A stretch of 64,000 nucleotides of DNA. Origin: Paenarthrobacter aurescens. Lineage in GTDB: Bacteria; Actinomycetota; Actinomycetes; Actinomycetales; Micrococcaceae. The stretch covers positions 248,001 to 312,000 of the forward strand of contig NZ_CP157456.1 in NCBI RefSeq assembly GCF_041549525.1, written 5' to 3'. A program made the translations under genes and the position numbers. Positions 42,533-51,284 of this stretch are shown piece by piece. The notes beneath the pieces were generated by a model. That model saw nothing but the letters and a program-made list of their open reading frames with translations, did not search any database and was not told where the DNA came from. Position 1 is the stretch's first letter, and each line of letters begins with the position of its first letter.

Positions 42533-42892
42533 CTAGCCTTCGGCCCTCTTCTTTTGCCACTGCACCGCATGCCAGAAGAGGAGGGCCGCCGTCAGCAGCA
42601 GGCTGCCCAGAAGCACATAGGGTGTGTAGGACATCAGCATGTAGCCCAGCTGCGGCGAGTTGGAGAACTGTGTTGGTGCTGCCATTGCTGCCACTGTTTC
42701 ATTCAAAGCCCAGATACCGAAAATTATCAACGCCGCATCCAGCACCCACACCGCAATGATGAACGGGTTGATGGCGCCATGCTTCCGTTCGGGGTCCGGC
42801 TGCTCGGGCACGTGAGGGCTGACTGCGGGTAATGCGTTGCCGTTCTCATCGATTTCACGGAAACCGATGCGCTCGTGAACATGGTCTTTCAT
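42533..42892 (-). CDS. Unknown two-helix membrane protein
   Basis: A 119-residue protein with a polar N-terminus (MKDHVHERIGFREIDENGNA) and two hydrophobic helices (NPFIIAVWVLDAALIIFGIW and YVLLGSLLLTAALLFWHAV), ending in WQKKRAEG. I do not recognise the family; similar small membrane proteins are common in Arthrobacter-like genomes. GGGGGACC upstream supports ATG 42892, although the frame is open to 42997. It converges with the surface-protein gene and is divergent from the siderophore operon. Confidence 0.7.
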   Translation of the reverse strand: MKDHVHERIGFREIDENGNALPAVSPHVPEQPDPERKHGAINPFIIAVWVLDAALIIFGIWALNETVAAMAAPTQFSNSPQLGYMLMSYTPYVLLGSLLLTAALLFWHAVQWQKKRAEG

Positions 42893-43074
42893 GGGTCCCC
42901 CGACTGCTGCCCGCCGATAGTCCTTGCACTCTACTCCTGGACCCGCACATTTCAGTGGCTCAAAAGATGCCATATTTTGCACTGAATGGGGCTCCAAGGA
43001 AAGTCAATGACGCAGTACCCGGCGGTAGAAACCCGAGAAAACGCCTTCTAAGCGAAATAGGTCACAAAAGTTTG

Positions 43075-43103
43075 ACGGAAAGGCTTACCTAAGTAAGGCT
43101 TGC
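43075..43103. promoter_or_regulatory. Iron-box (DtxR/IdeR-like) operator of the siderophore operon
   Basis: On the minus strand this reads as CTTAGGTAAGCCTT-type sequence, close to the DtxR/IdeR consensus TTAGGTTAGGCTAACCTAA. It lies 40-70 bases before the decarboxylase gene, immediately downstream of a -35-like TTGACG (43072-43077), where a bound repressor would block transcription when iron is plentiful. Confidence 0.65.
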
Positions 43104-43144
43104 CTTTGCTAACAAGCGCCCCAACGCAATGGAAGGAAGCTGAC

Positions 43145-44707
43145 GTGACGTCACCTAGTGTCGAAGAGCGGATCGCTCAGGAGCAGGATTTTGGCTCCAA
43201 AGTGGAACTGGCCCTCGCTGCCACCAACCAGCTGTTCAACGCACGAAATTCACCCAGTTACGTCGCTCAGGTCCTTCAGGGGGTCAACGCGGTCTCCACC
43301 AAGGTCCAACGGACCTCCCAGCCGTTTACCGGCGTCGGGCATGCTGAGCTGAAAGCCAAAGTTGCTGCCGTTGATCTTGAGCGTCCGCTGCCGGACACTG
43401 CTGCCGCCCTGGAAGAGCTTGACGGGCTATACCTCAAGGACGCCATCTACTTCCACGATTCCCGCTATGCAGCTCACCTGAACTGCCCGGTGGTCATTCC
43501 GGCGCTGGTGGGCGAAGCAATACTTTCGGCCGTGAACTCCTCCATGGACACCTGGGACCAGAGCGCCGGTGCCACCATGATCGAGCGCCGCCTCATCGAT
43601 TGGACCGCGGAGCGCATCGGTTTCACCGAAGACGCCGATGGCGTGTTCACCTCCGGCGGCAGCCAGTCAAACTTCCAGGCGCTGCTGATTGCCCGCAATC
43701 ATGCGGTGGCCAAGCTGCGGGCGACGAATGGGGACGCACGCCTGCCGCACCTGCTGGACCGGCTGCGGATCTTCACTTCCGTGGACAGTCACTTCAGCAT
43801 CCAGAAGTCTGCTTCCATGCTGGGCCTGGGCTTCGACGCCGTCATTGCCGTGCCCACCACCGAAGACCACCGCATGGATCCCACCGCCCTTGCGGCTGCT
43901 TTGGCGGAAGCGCACGACGCCGGGCTGGTGCCCATGGCTGTTGTGGCCACTGCCGGGACCACGGACTTCGGATCGGTAGACCCGCTGTCCGAGATGGCCG
44001 CCTTGGTTCGGGCTTATGATTCCTGGCTGCACGTGGACGGCGCCTACGGTGGAGGCCTCCTCGTTTCCGGCCGGCACCGTCACCTTTTGAACGGGATTCA
44101 CTTGGCGGACTCCGTCACCGTTGACTTCCACAAGACCTTCTTCCAGCCCGTCAGTTCCAGTGCAGTCCTGGTCCGCAACGGCGCCATGATGGGTCACGTC
44201 ACCTACTATGCGGACTACCTGAACCCGGAGAGCGCGGCGAAGGCCGAGATCCCCAACCAGGTGGACAAGAGCATCCAGACAACACGGCGCTTTGATGCTT
44301 TGAAGCTGTGGCTGACCCTCCGCATCATGGGCGCCGACGCAATCGGTGCACTCTTTGACGAAGCGATCGACCTCGCCGCCCGGGTGGGAACGTTGCTGGC
44401 TGACGACCCCGAATTCGAACTTGCGGCCGAGCCCCAGCTGAGCACGCTCGTATTCCGCTACCGGCCCACGGTTGAGGGCGCACCCTTGGGTGACGATGCT
44501 GCGGACGTCCTCAATCCCGCCATCCGCGCCGCAATCTTCGCTTCCGGCGAGGCCGTTGTTGCCGGCACCAAGGTGGCTGGACGCCACTACCTTAAATTCA
44601 CCCTCCTCAACGCCGAGGCGAGCCTGAGGGATATCCAGGAAATCATCGAACTTATCCGCCGGACAGGCAACGTCCTGCTGGCGAACACCACGGAGGCCGC
44701 AGCGTGA
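43145..44707 (+). CDS. desA: PLP-dependent lysine/ornithine decarboxylase (DesA-like)
   Basis: A 520-residue group II PLP decarboxylase. K330 in TVDFHKTFF binds the cofactor, H216 (DSHFSIQK) stacks on it and D298 (HVDGAYGG) holds the pyridine nitrogen. In desferrioxamine-type pathways it converts lysine to cadaverine (or ornithine to putrescine). First gene of the four-gene siderophore operon, below an iron box. The start is GTG 43145 with GGAAGG just upstream; 45 in-frame bases before it lack a site. Length and motifs equal DesA, but L-2,4-diaminobutyrate decarboxylase is a close relative. Confidence 0.9.
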   Translation: MTSPSVEERIAQEQDFGSKVELALAATNQLFNARNSPSYVAQVLQGVNAVSTKVQRTSQPFTGVGHAELKAKVAAVDLERPLPDTAAALEELDGLYLKDAIYFHDSRYAAHLNCPVVIPALVGEAILSAVNSSMDTWDQSAGATMIERRLIDWTAERIGFTEDADGVFTSGGSQSNFQALLIARNHAVAKLRATNGDARLPHLLDRLRIFTSVDSHFSIQKSASMLGLGFDAVIAVPTTEDHRMDPTALAAALAEAHDAGLVPMAVVATAGTTDFGSVDPLSEMAALVRAYDSWLHVDGAYGGGLLVSGRHRHLLNGIHLADSVTVDFHKTFFQPVSSSAVLVRNGAMMGHVTYYADYLNPESAAKAEIPNQVDKSIQTTRRFDALKLWLTLRIMGADAIGALFDEAIDLAARVGTLLADDPEFELAAEPQLSTLVFRYRPTVEGAPLGDDAADVLNPAIRAAIFASGEAVVAGTKVAGRHYLKFTLLNAEASLRDIQEIIELIRRTGNVLLANTTEAAA

Positions 44708-46059
44708 GCACCCAAAACAACGGCAGGATTTACGACGTCGCAGGCATCGGCGTCGGGCCTTTCAACCTTGGCCTGGCCGCCCTGAGCGAGCCGGTTGAGG
44801 ACCTGGACTGCGTGTTCCTGGACCGCCGCGAGTCTTTTGATTGGCACCCGGGCATGATGATGGAGCCGGCGCATCTGCAAGTGCCTTTCATGGCGGACCT
44901 TGTGACGCTGGCTGACCCGACGTCGCCATTCTCCTTCCTGAACTTCCTGAAGCAGACCGGCCGCTTGTACCGCTTCTATATCCGGGAAAACTTCTACCCG
45001 CTGCGTGCCGAATACAACCAGTACTGCCAGTGGGTGGCCGGCCAGCTCGAATCGGTTCGTTTTAGCACGGATGTGCTGGATGTGAACTACGACGACGGCG
45101 TGTACCGGCTTTCCGTCCAAGGCCCGAACGGCGCTGAGGTGCTTCGCGCCCGCAAGCTGGTGCTGGGCACCGGCACCTCCCCGTATGTTCCGGACTCCTG
45201 TGCAGGAATAGTCGAAGCCGGTGGACTTGTCCTCCACAACGCCGATTACCTGCCGAGGAAGAGTGAGCTGCAGTCCAAGCGCAGCATCACCATTGTTGGC
45301 AGCGGGCAGAGCGCAGCGGAGCTTTACTATGAACTCCTTCAGGAAATTGATGTCTACGGTTACCAGCTCAACTGGGTCACCCGCTCCGGCCGCTTCTTCC
45401 CTCTGGAGTACACCAAGCTCACTTTGGAGATGACCTCGCCGGAATACGTGGACTACTTCCACTCGCTCCCGGGTGAGCAGCGCGATTCGCTGATCAAGAG
45501 CCAGAAGAACCTGTACAAGGGCATCAACTCGGATCTGATCGACGATATTTACGATCTCCTCTACACCAAGAGCCTCTCCGGCATGGTGGACACCCAGCTG
45601 CACACCCACTCTTCGCTCACTGCCGCGGAGTGGGACCCCGCCACGGGCACACACACTCTCCATTTGCACCACGAGGAGCACGGCCGAGACTACTCCCTGG
45701 AGTCCGAGGCCGTGGTCCTGGCAACCGGCTACACCTATAAAGAGCCCGCGTTCCTGGCCGGAATCCACCATCGCATCCGCCGTGACTCAAAGGGCCGCTT
45801 CGACGTGGAGAGGAACTACGGCACCGGTGTTGTACCCGGCGAAATCTTTGTCCAGAACGCCGAGCTGCACACCCATGGCTTCGTCACCCCGGACCTGGGC
45901 ATGGCGGCCTACCGCAACTCCTGCATTCTTCGCGAAATTACCGGCCGGGAGGTCTACCCGATCGAGCGCAGCATCGCTTTCCAGCAGTTTGGCGCACCCG
46001 CTCCCGCCGTTAATACAGAACCTGCCGGCGTCCCCGAAACCGCTGGAGCAACCGTATGA
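44704..46059 (+). CDS. desB: Diamine/lysine N-monooxygenase (DesB-like)
   Basis: A 451-residue FAD- and NADPH-dependent N-hydroxylating monooxygenase (PF13434). The FAD motif GVGPFNLGLAAL is near residue 15, the NADPH motif ITIVGSGQSAAELYYELL near residue 196, and the C-terminal ATGYTY near 340. It hydroxylates the terminal amine of cadaverine or putrescine, creating the future hydroxamate iron ligand. It begins with GTG overlapping the decarboxylase stop (GTGA) and ends overlapping the acyltransferase start (ATGA), so all four proteins are made together. Confidence 0.92.
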   Translation: MSTQNNGRIYDVAGIGVGPFNLGLAALSEPVEDLDCVFLDRRESFDWHPGMMMEPAHLQVPFMADLVTLADPTSPFSFLNFLKQTGRLYRFYIRENFYPLRAEYNQYCQWVAGQLESVRFSTDVLDVNYDDGVYRLSVQGPNGAEVLRARKLVLGTGTSPYVPDSCAGIVEAGGLVLHNADYLPRKSELQSKRSITIVGSGQSAAELYYELLQEIDVYGYQLNWVTRSGRFFPLEYTKLTLEMTSPEYVDYFHSLPGEQRDSLIKSQKNLYKGINSDLIDDIYDLLYTKSLSGMVDTQLHTHSSLTAAEWDPATGTHTLHLHHEEHGRDYSLESEAVVLATGYTYKEPAFLAGIHHRIRRDSKGRFDVERNYGTGVVPGEIFVQNAELHTHGFVTPDLGMAAYRNSCILREITGREVYPIERSIAFQQFGAPAPAVNTEPAGVPETAGATV

Positions 46060-46646
46060 GCTTCACGTTCCGGCCCGTCCACCCCGTAACAGACGCACCC
46101 GTCCTCCACAGCTGGGTCAGTCAAGAGTATGCGCGGTTCTGGGGCATGGTTTCGGCCACTGAGCAGGACGTTGTGGAGGAATACTCCAGGATTGCGGAAT
46201 CGGGCCATCACCAAGCGTTCATGGGGCTCGACGACGGCGCTCCGGCCTTCCTGATGGAGCGGTACCGGCCCGAGTCGTCGCCGCTGGCGGACGTCTACGA
46301 AGTCCAGCACGGTGATGTGGGCATGCACCTTTTGGTGTCGCCGCCCACGGGTGATCCGCAGCGCGGTTTCACCACCGCCGTCATGCAGTCTGTCATGGCC
46401 GAACTGTTCGCTGATCCCGCAACCCGGAGGGTGGTGGTGGAGCCTGACGCCCGAAACCACAAAATCCACGTCCTGAATGAAAAAGTGGGCTTCCGTCCGC
46501 ACGGCGTGGTGACCCTTCCCGCCGTCGATCCCGCCGAAGACCATAAGCAAGGGCTGCTGAGTTTCTGTACCCGCGAGGACTTCCTCGCCACCCTGACCCC
46601 GATTCTGGCCGCGCCTGCCGCGGCGACCAGAGGAGAATCCCTGTGA
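46056..46646 (+). CDS. desC: Siderophore acyltransferase (DesC-like, GNAT fold)
   Basis: A 196-residue GNAT-fold acyltransferase of the AlcB/IucB type (PF13523). The conserved SQEYARFWGM, YEVQHGDVGMHLLV and VVEPDARNHKIHVLNEKVGF stretches are present. It transfers an acetyl or succinyl group from CoA to the hydroxylamine, giving the hydroxamate monomer for the synthetase encoded next. It is translationally coupled on both sides. The choice of acyl donor cannot be read from sequence. Confidence 0.92.
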   Translation: MSFTFRPVHPVTDAPVLHSWVSQEYARFWGMVSATEQDVVEEYSRIAESGHHQAFMGLDDGAPAFLMERYRPESSPLADVYEVQHGDVGMHLLVSPPTGDPQRGFTTAVMQSVMAELFADPATRRVVVEPDARNHKIHVLNEKVGFRPHGVVTLPAVDPAEDHKQGLLSFCTREDFLATLTPILAAPAAATRGESL

Positions 46647-48502
46647 CCACAACTGCCGGTACGGCCGAACACGCCGAAACCACCATCAGCGCGGCCGCCG
46701 AGCCCGTTTCCCATCTGACCCCGGAACGTTGGGCCATTGCCAACCGGCATCTGGTCCGCAAGGCCATTGCCGAGTTCTCCCACGAGCGCATCCTGGTTCC
46801 GGAGTTGATCCGCCAGGAGGCTGCCGGCGTCGGGCTATTCAAGGTAGTAAGCGACGACGACGCTACTGAGTACCGCTTCCGCGCCCGGGTCCTGCAGCTG
46901 GAGCACTGGTCCGTAACAAGCGAATCCATTGTTCGGTTGCGCGACGGCCAAGAGCTTCCGGTGGACGCCTTGGATTTCATTGCCGAATTCCACGAGGCTC
47001 TGGCCATCCGTCAGGAAATGCTGCCCGTGTATTTGGAAGAGATCAGCAGCACCCTGGCCAGCCACGCGTACAAGCAGGGCAAGCCTTTCAGCTCCGCGGA
47101 ACTGGCTGCGGGTGTCACGGGCGGGACTGACCGGGCCGCTGACTTCCAGGCCATTGAGCACAGCATGACCGAGGGCCACCCTTGTTTCGTGGCCAACAAT
47201 GGCCGGCTTGGATTTGGGATCGCGGACTACCACGCGTTCGCACCGGAAACAGGCGCAACCGTGAAACTGCAGTGGATCGCGGTGCACCGCAGCAAGGCAG
47301 TGTTCACCTCCAGCGCGGGGCTGGACTACCGCACGCACTTCGAGGCCGAACTCGGGCCTGCCACCCTCGCCTGGTTCAACGCAGAGCTTTCCGCCTCCGG
47401 CCTGGATCCTGAGGAATACCTCCTCATGCCGGTCCACCCCTGGCAGTGGGACAACAAGCTGACAGTGACGTTTGCAGCAGAAATCGCCCAGCGCCACATA
47501 GTGAACCTTGGCACGGGCGAGGACTCGTACCAGGCACAGCAGTCCATCCGCACCTTCTTTAACACCGATTATCCGGAGAAGGCCTACGTCAAAACGGCCA
47601 TGTCCGTGCTGAACATGGGGTTCATGCGCGGACTGTCGCCGCAGTACATGAAGGCAACGCCGGCTATTAATGATTGGCTGCAGGAACTGATCAGCAAGGA
47701 CCAGGAGCTCCAGGACCGGGGCCTGGCCATGATCCGTGAAACCGCGGCGATTGGATACCACAACCACTACTACGAGGCGGCTTCGGCCAAGGGTTCCCCC
47801 TACCGGAAGATGCTCTCCGCCCTGTGGAGGGAAAGTCCACTGCCGTTGCTCAAGGACGGTCAGCAGCTGGCTACCATGGCCTCATTGCTGCACGTGGATG
47901 GTGCCGGAAACTCCGTGGTATCCGAGCTGATCCGGCGGTCCGGCCTGGCGCCCACCGAGTGGCTTCGCTGCTACTTTGAGGCCTACCTCGTACCGTTGGT
48001 CCACTGCCTTTACGAGTACGAGCTCGCGTTCATGCCGCACGGTGAGAATGTCATCCTGATCCTCGAGGACGGCGTCCCGGTCCGCGCGATCATGAAGGAT
48101 ATTGCCGAGGAAATTGTGGTGATGGGGGACCGGCTGGAACTTCCCGAGGAAGTCTCCCGCGTGAAGGCGGAGATTCCGGCCGAGGAGATGGTCCTCGCGA
48201 TCTTTACTGACGTGTTTGACTGCATCTTCCGCTTCCTGGGGGCCATCCTTGTGGAGGACGGCACCTTGCGGGAGGACGAGTTCTGGGGGACGGCCGCTGC
48301 CGTGCTGCGGGAGTACCAGCAACGCCACCCGGAGCTTGCGGATCAGTTCGCCATGCATGATCTCTTTGCTCCGGACTTCGAGCTGTCCTGCCTCAACCGG
48401 CTCCAGCTGAGGAACAACCAGCAGATGCTGGACATCTCGGATCCCTCCGGCGGGCTGCAGATGGCAGGCCGTCTGGCCAATCCCTTGGCCAAGTTCGCGT
48501 AG
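46643..48502 (+). CDS. desD: NIS siderophore synthetase (DesD-like, IucA/IucC family)
   Basis: A 619-residue NRPS-independent siderophore synthetase. The IucA/IucC signatures TEGHPCFVANNGRLGFG and LMPVHPWQWDNKL are followed by a FhuF-like C-terminal part. Using ATP it condenses N-hydroxy-N-acyl diamines and cyclises them, as DesD does for desferrioxamine E or related ferrioxamines. Start GTG 46643 overlaps the previous stop. The gene end is duplicated as a 23-base direct repeat and a strong terminator follows. No exporter or uptake gene is adjacent. Confidence 0.93.
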   Translation: MTTTAGTAEHAETTISAAAEPVSHLTPERWAIANRHLVRKAIAEFSHERILVPELIRQEAAGVGLFKVVSDDDATEYRFRARVLQLEHWSVTSESIVRLRDGQELPVDALDFIAEFHEALAIRQEMLPVYLEEISSTLASHAYKQGKPFSSAELAAGVTGGTDRAADFQAIEHSMTEGHPCFVANNGRLGFGIADYHAFAPETGATVKLQWIAVHRSKAVFTSSAGLDYRTHFEAELGPATLAWFNAELSASGLDPEEYLLMPVHPWQWDNKLTVTFAAEIAQRHIVNLGTGEDSYQAQQSIRTFFNTDYPEKAYVKTAMSVLNMGFMRGLSPQYMKATPAINDWLQELISKDQELQDRGLAMIRETAAIGYHNHYYEAASAKGSPYRKMLSALWRESPLPLLKDGQQLATMASLLHVDGAGNSVVSELIRRSGLAPTEWLRCYFEAYLVPLVHCLYEYELAFMPHGENVILILEDGVPVRAIMKDIAEEIVVMGDRLELPEEVSRVKAEIPAEEMVLAIFTDVFDCIFRFLGAILVEDGTLREDEFWGTAAAVLREYQQRHPELADQFAMHDLFAPDFELSCLNRLQLRNNQQMLDISDPSGGLQMAGRLANPLAKFA

Positions 48503-48539
48503 CCGCTGGAGATAAATTCGCGTAGCCGCTGGAGATAAA
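48494..48539. repeat. 23-bp tandem duplication across the siderophore synthetase stop
   Basis: Two adjacent exact copies (48494-48516 and 48517-48539) starting TTCGCGTAGCCGCTGG. The first copy contains the TAG stop of the synthetase gene; the second carries a second, out-of-use TAG. It looks like a recent slippage event. Confidence 0.9.
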
Positions 48540-48558
48540 GAAGACCAGCGGAGACACC

Positions 48559-48600
48559 AGGACCGCAGGAGGCCAGGAGCTTCCTGCGGTCCTTGCGTTT
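48559..48600. terminator. Terminator of the siderophore operon
   Basis: A perfect 12-bp stem AGGACCGCAGGA / TCCTGCGGTCCT with an 11-base loop, followed by TGCGTTT. It lies 57 bases after the synthetase stop and just before the NAD-salvage promoter region. Confidence 0.85.
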
Positions 48601-48619
48601 ATGCGACACTCCAAGGGTT

Positions 48620-48639
48620 ATTGTCAATCTGACGATAAT
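48620..48639. promoter_or_regulatory. NrtR-like operator 1
   Basis: ATTGTCAATCTGACGATAAT, an imperfect palindrome (ATTGTCA/TGACgATAAT-type halves) 56-75 bases before pnuC. It resembles the TGTCA-N-TGACA-type sites bound by NrtR regulators, and an NrtR gene is in the same operon. Confidence 0.65.
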
Positions 48640-48654
48640 CCTGCTACAGTCCTA

Positions 48655-48671
48655 ATTGTCAGCTTGATAAT
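48655..48671. promoter_or_regulatory. NrtR-like operator 2
   Basis: ATTGTCAGCTTGATAAT, a 7-bp-arm near-palindrome, 24-40 bases before pnuC. Its centre is 33-34 bases from that of operator 1, about three helical turns, which suits cooperative binding of two NrtR dimers. Confidence 0.65.
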
Positions 48672-48694
48672 AACGATGACAAAGGACAATCATC

Positions 48695-49357
48695 ATGACA
48701 CTGCTCGACTGGATGAATTCCCCGGCGATTCCCGATCTTTTTGGCAGCCCGGTGAGCTGGATCGAAATCATCGGTTTCGTTACCGGCGCCGCGTGCGTCT
48801 ACGGTGTGGCCAAGCAGGAGCTGTGGAACTGGCCCATCGGAATCCTCAACAACATTGCATTCACCGTCCTGTTCCTGGGAGCGGGCCTTTATGGTGAAGC
48901 TGTCCTGCAGGTCATTTTCGCCGTCGTTGCCGTTTACGGCTGGTACAACTGGATCCGTGGCAAGGCCGGCACCCGGAGCCGGAATGATCTCCCCATCCGT
49001 GACGCCGGCTCCAAGGAGATACTCCTCGGCCTGGGAGTCACCGCAGTGGGCACGGCAGCCGTAGCGATGGTCCTCACCCACGGAACCGATTCCCAGGTTC
49101 CCTGGCCGGACGCCTTTGTGCTGACCGCGTCCTTGGTGGCCACCTACGGTCAAGCCAGGAAAATCTTCCAGCACTGGTACGTATGGATCTTCATTGATGT
49201 GGTTTCCATTCCGCTCTACTTCAGCCGCGGACTGACGTTGACCGCGCTCCTCTACATCGGATTCCTGGCTCTTTGCGTCTACGGACTCATCGATTGGAAG
49301 CGAGCACGAAGCGCTGAAACCCCGGCCACCCCCGAAGCCCTGACGGCAGGAGTCTGA
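48695..49357 (+). CDS. pnuC: Nicotinamide riboside transporter PnuC
   Basis: A 220-residue membrane protein with about seven helices and the PnuC hallmarks WNWPIGILNNIAFTVLF and YGWYNWIRG. It lets nicotinamide riboside enter by facilitated diffusion, trapped by phosphorylation. AAAGGA precedes the ATG at 48695, and two NrtR-like operators lie upstream. The NadR-like kinase/adenylyltransferase gene follows after one base (TGAGATG), so transport and trapping are co-expressed. Confidence 0.95.
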   Translation: MTLLDWMNSPAIPDLFGSPVSWIEIIGFVTGAACVYGVAKQELWNWPIGILNNIAFTVLFLGAGLYGEAVLQVIFAVVAVYGWYNWIRGKAGTRSRNDLPIRDAGSKEILLGLGVTAVGTAAVAMVLTHGTDSQVPWPDAFVLTASLVATYGQARKIFQHWYVWIFIDVVSIPLYFSRGLTLTALLYIGFLALCVYGLIDWKRARSAETPATPEALTAGV

Positions 49358-49358
49358 G

Positions 49359-50483
49359 ATGTTCAAGCAAGCCATGGTCATCGGCAAGTTCTACCCGCCA
49401 CACGCAGGCCACGCACATTTGGTGACCACCGCCGCGGCGCAGACCGGGAAGGTGGCGGTCCTGGTGCTGGGCAGCCGTTTCGAGTCCATCACTGTTGATG
49501 AGAGGGTCAAGTGGCTGACCGCTGAACTTCATGACGTTGACGGAGTGGAAATCATGGGAATGCGCAACGACTGCCCCGAGGATTACCACTCGGACGAGAT
49601 CTGGAAAGCTCAAACAGAGCTGATGCGGCTGGCCTTGAAGAGCCATGGCGTGACGAAAGTTGATGCTGTGTTCACTTCTGAGAAATATGGTGCCCGGCTT
49701 GCCGAGGCGTTCGGGGCAGAGAGTGTCCTGGTGGACCCCTCCCGGACTGCTTACCCGATCAGCGGCACTCAATGCCGCGAAGACCTCGCTGATGCATGGC
49801 CCTCCATCATCGCTCCCGCCCGCCAGGAACTGGCAACACGGATCATCCTGGTGGGCGCCGAATCAACAGGCACCACCACCTTGGCCAAAGCGCTCACTGA
49901 GCACTACCGGCCGAGGTTCCCCAGGATTGCCGATGTCCCCGAGTATGGCCGTGAATACACCTATGAAAAGTTCAATAAGCTCCGCTGCGGGACGCCCGGG
50001 GCTGGTCTGGAAGACATGGTGTGGACTCCCGAGGACTTCAGCGTGATCGGCGCCCGGCAGAACCAGATGGAAAACGCTGCAGCGGATGCCTGCCCCTTGG
50101 TGATAGCAGACACTGATGCGCTGGCCACCACCTTGTGGGAACGGTACTACCTCGGTGACGGAAGCTACGGATCCTTCCACGCAGCAGACGTCCTGCCGCG
50201 GAGGGATCTGTACCTGGTAACCGATCACGAGGGTGTGGCTTTTGAAGATGACGGCTGGCGTGAAGGTGAACACCGACGGGCAGAAATGACCGAGTGGTTC
50301 AAGGAAACACTGACCGGGGAAGGGCACTCCTGGGTGCTGGTTACCGGTGACCGGGAACGCCGGCTGAAGACCGCCATTGAGATGATTGACCTGATGATTG
50401 CCCAGCGGAGTGGGTTTACTTCACCTCCCTGGGCAACCCGAACAGTTGTGGCCAACACCGCCTTGGAAGGAGCGATGGCATGA
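49359..50483 (+). CDS. nadR: Bifunctional NMN adenylyltransferase/ribosylnicotinamide kinase (NadR-like)
   Basis: A 374-residue two-domain enzyme. The adenylyltransferase part (about 1-155) has the H15xGH18 nucleotide site (PPHAGH) and an ISGTQCR motif (134-140). The kinase part (about 160-360) has a P-loop-like GAESTGTTT (166-174) in which the usual Walker Lys is Thr. It would turn nicotinamide riboside into NMN and then NAD. It lacks the N-terminal HTH of enteric NadR, since regulation is supplied by the NrtR gene that follows with an ATGA overlap. Confidence 0.9.
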   Translation: MFKQAMVIGKFYPPHAGHAHLVTTAAAQTGKVAVLVLGSRFESITVDERVKWLTAELHDVDGVEIMGMRNDCPEDYHSDEIWKAQTELMRLALKSHGVTKVDAVFTSEKYGARLAEAFGAESVLVDPSRTAYPISGTQCREDLADAWPSIIAPARQELATRIILVGAESTGTTTLAKALTEHYRPRFPRIADVPEYGREYTYEKFNKLRCGTPGAGLEDMVWTPEDFSVIGARQNQMENAAADACPLVIADTDALATTLWERYYLGDGSYGSFHAADVLPRRDLYLVTDHEGVAFEDDGWREGEHRRAEMTEWFKETLTGEGHSWVLVTGDRERRLKTAIEMIDLMIAQRSGFTSPPWATRTVVANTALEGAMA

Positions 50484-51280
50484 CCCAGGGATCAAAGTCA
50501 GCCAGGGAATTTCTGGAAAGCTACAACCCCGGAGATTACCCTTCCATAGCCCTTACTGCGGATCTGGTGGTATTTGCGGTGTCTGCGGGTACGTTGAACG
50601 TTGCTTTGGTGCGCCGGGGAGGGCATCCCTTCAAGGGTGCGCTGGCACTGCCCGGTGGATTTGTTGGGCCCGAGGAGTCTGCCGAACAGGCGGCGCGGCG
50701 GGAACTCGCCGAAGAGACAGCACTGGACCTGGGGAGCCTGCCGGTCCACCTGGAGCAGTTGGCAACGTACACCCACCCGGACAGGGATCCCCGGATGAGG
50801 GTGGTTACAGTGGCGCATCTGGCCCTGCTTGCAACTGACGGAACTGTGCTTCCGGAGATCGCCGCCGGCTCTGACGCCGCAGCTGCCGCGTGGCATCCTG
50901 TCCACCACATTCTCAGCAGCAATGAACTGGCCTTCGATCACCAGGCCATCCTGCAGGAGGGCCTGAAGCGGCTGGCCGGAAAAATGGAATACACCACTGT
51001 AGCCGCACGCCTGCTGCCGGAGGAGTTCACCCTGACGCAGCTCCGCACGGTCTATGACGCCGTGTGGGACACCGCCTTGCCCGCCGGAAACTTCACCCGC
51101 AAGATGATGCCTCACCTGACGGACACTGGCCGGAAAGCGAGGGCCGCTACCGGTGGTGCACCAGCGGCGCTGTTCACCGCCGCTGATCGGCACATTCATC
51201 CGCCCCTTGCCAATCCGGGCACCAACCCGGCAGGCAACCAGGCCAGCAAGCCGGCCAGCAAAGTGAAGGGACTAGTCTAG
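50480..51280 (+). CDS. nrtR: NrtR-type Nudix transcriptional regulator of NAD metabolism
   Basis: A 266-residue protein with a Nudix domain (about 20-150) and a C-terminal winged helix (about 155-225; TVAARLLPEEFTLTQLRTVYDAVWD, FTRKMM). The Nudix box is at residues 60-82 with E66, R74, E75, E78 and E79 present but the late Gly replaced by A81. NrtR proteins repress NAD genes and are released by ADP-ribose. Its place in the operon plus the two palindromes upstream suggest autoregulation. The Lys/Pro/Asn-rich tail after 235 is probably disordered. Confidence 0.9.
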   Translation: MTQGSKSAREFLESYNPGDYPSIALTADLVVFAVSAGTLNVALVRRGGHPFKGALALPGGFVGPEESAEQAARRELAEETALDLGSLPVHLEQLATYTHPDRDPRMRVVTVAHLALLATDGTVLPEIAAGSDAAAAAWHPVHHILSSNELAFDHQAILQEGLKRLAGKMEYTTVAARLLPEEFTLTQLRTVYDAVWDTALPAGNFTRKMMPHLTDTGRKARAATGGAPAALFTAADRHIHPPLANPGTNPAGNQASKPASKVKGLV

Positions 51281-51284
51281 GCGC

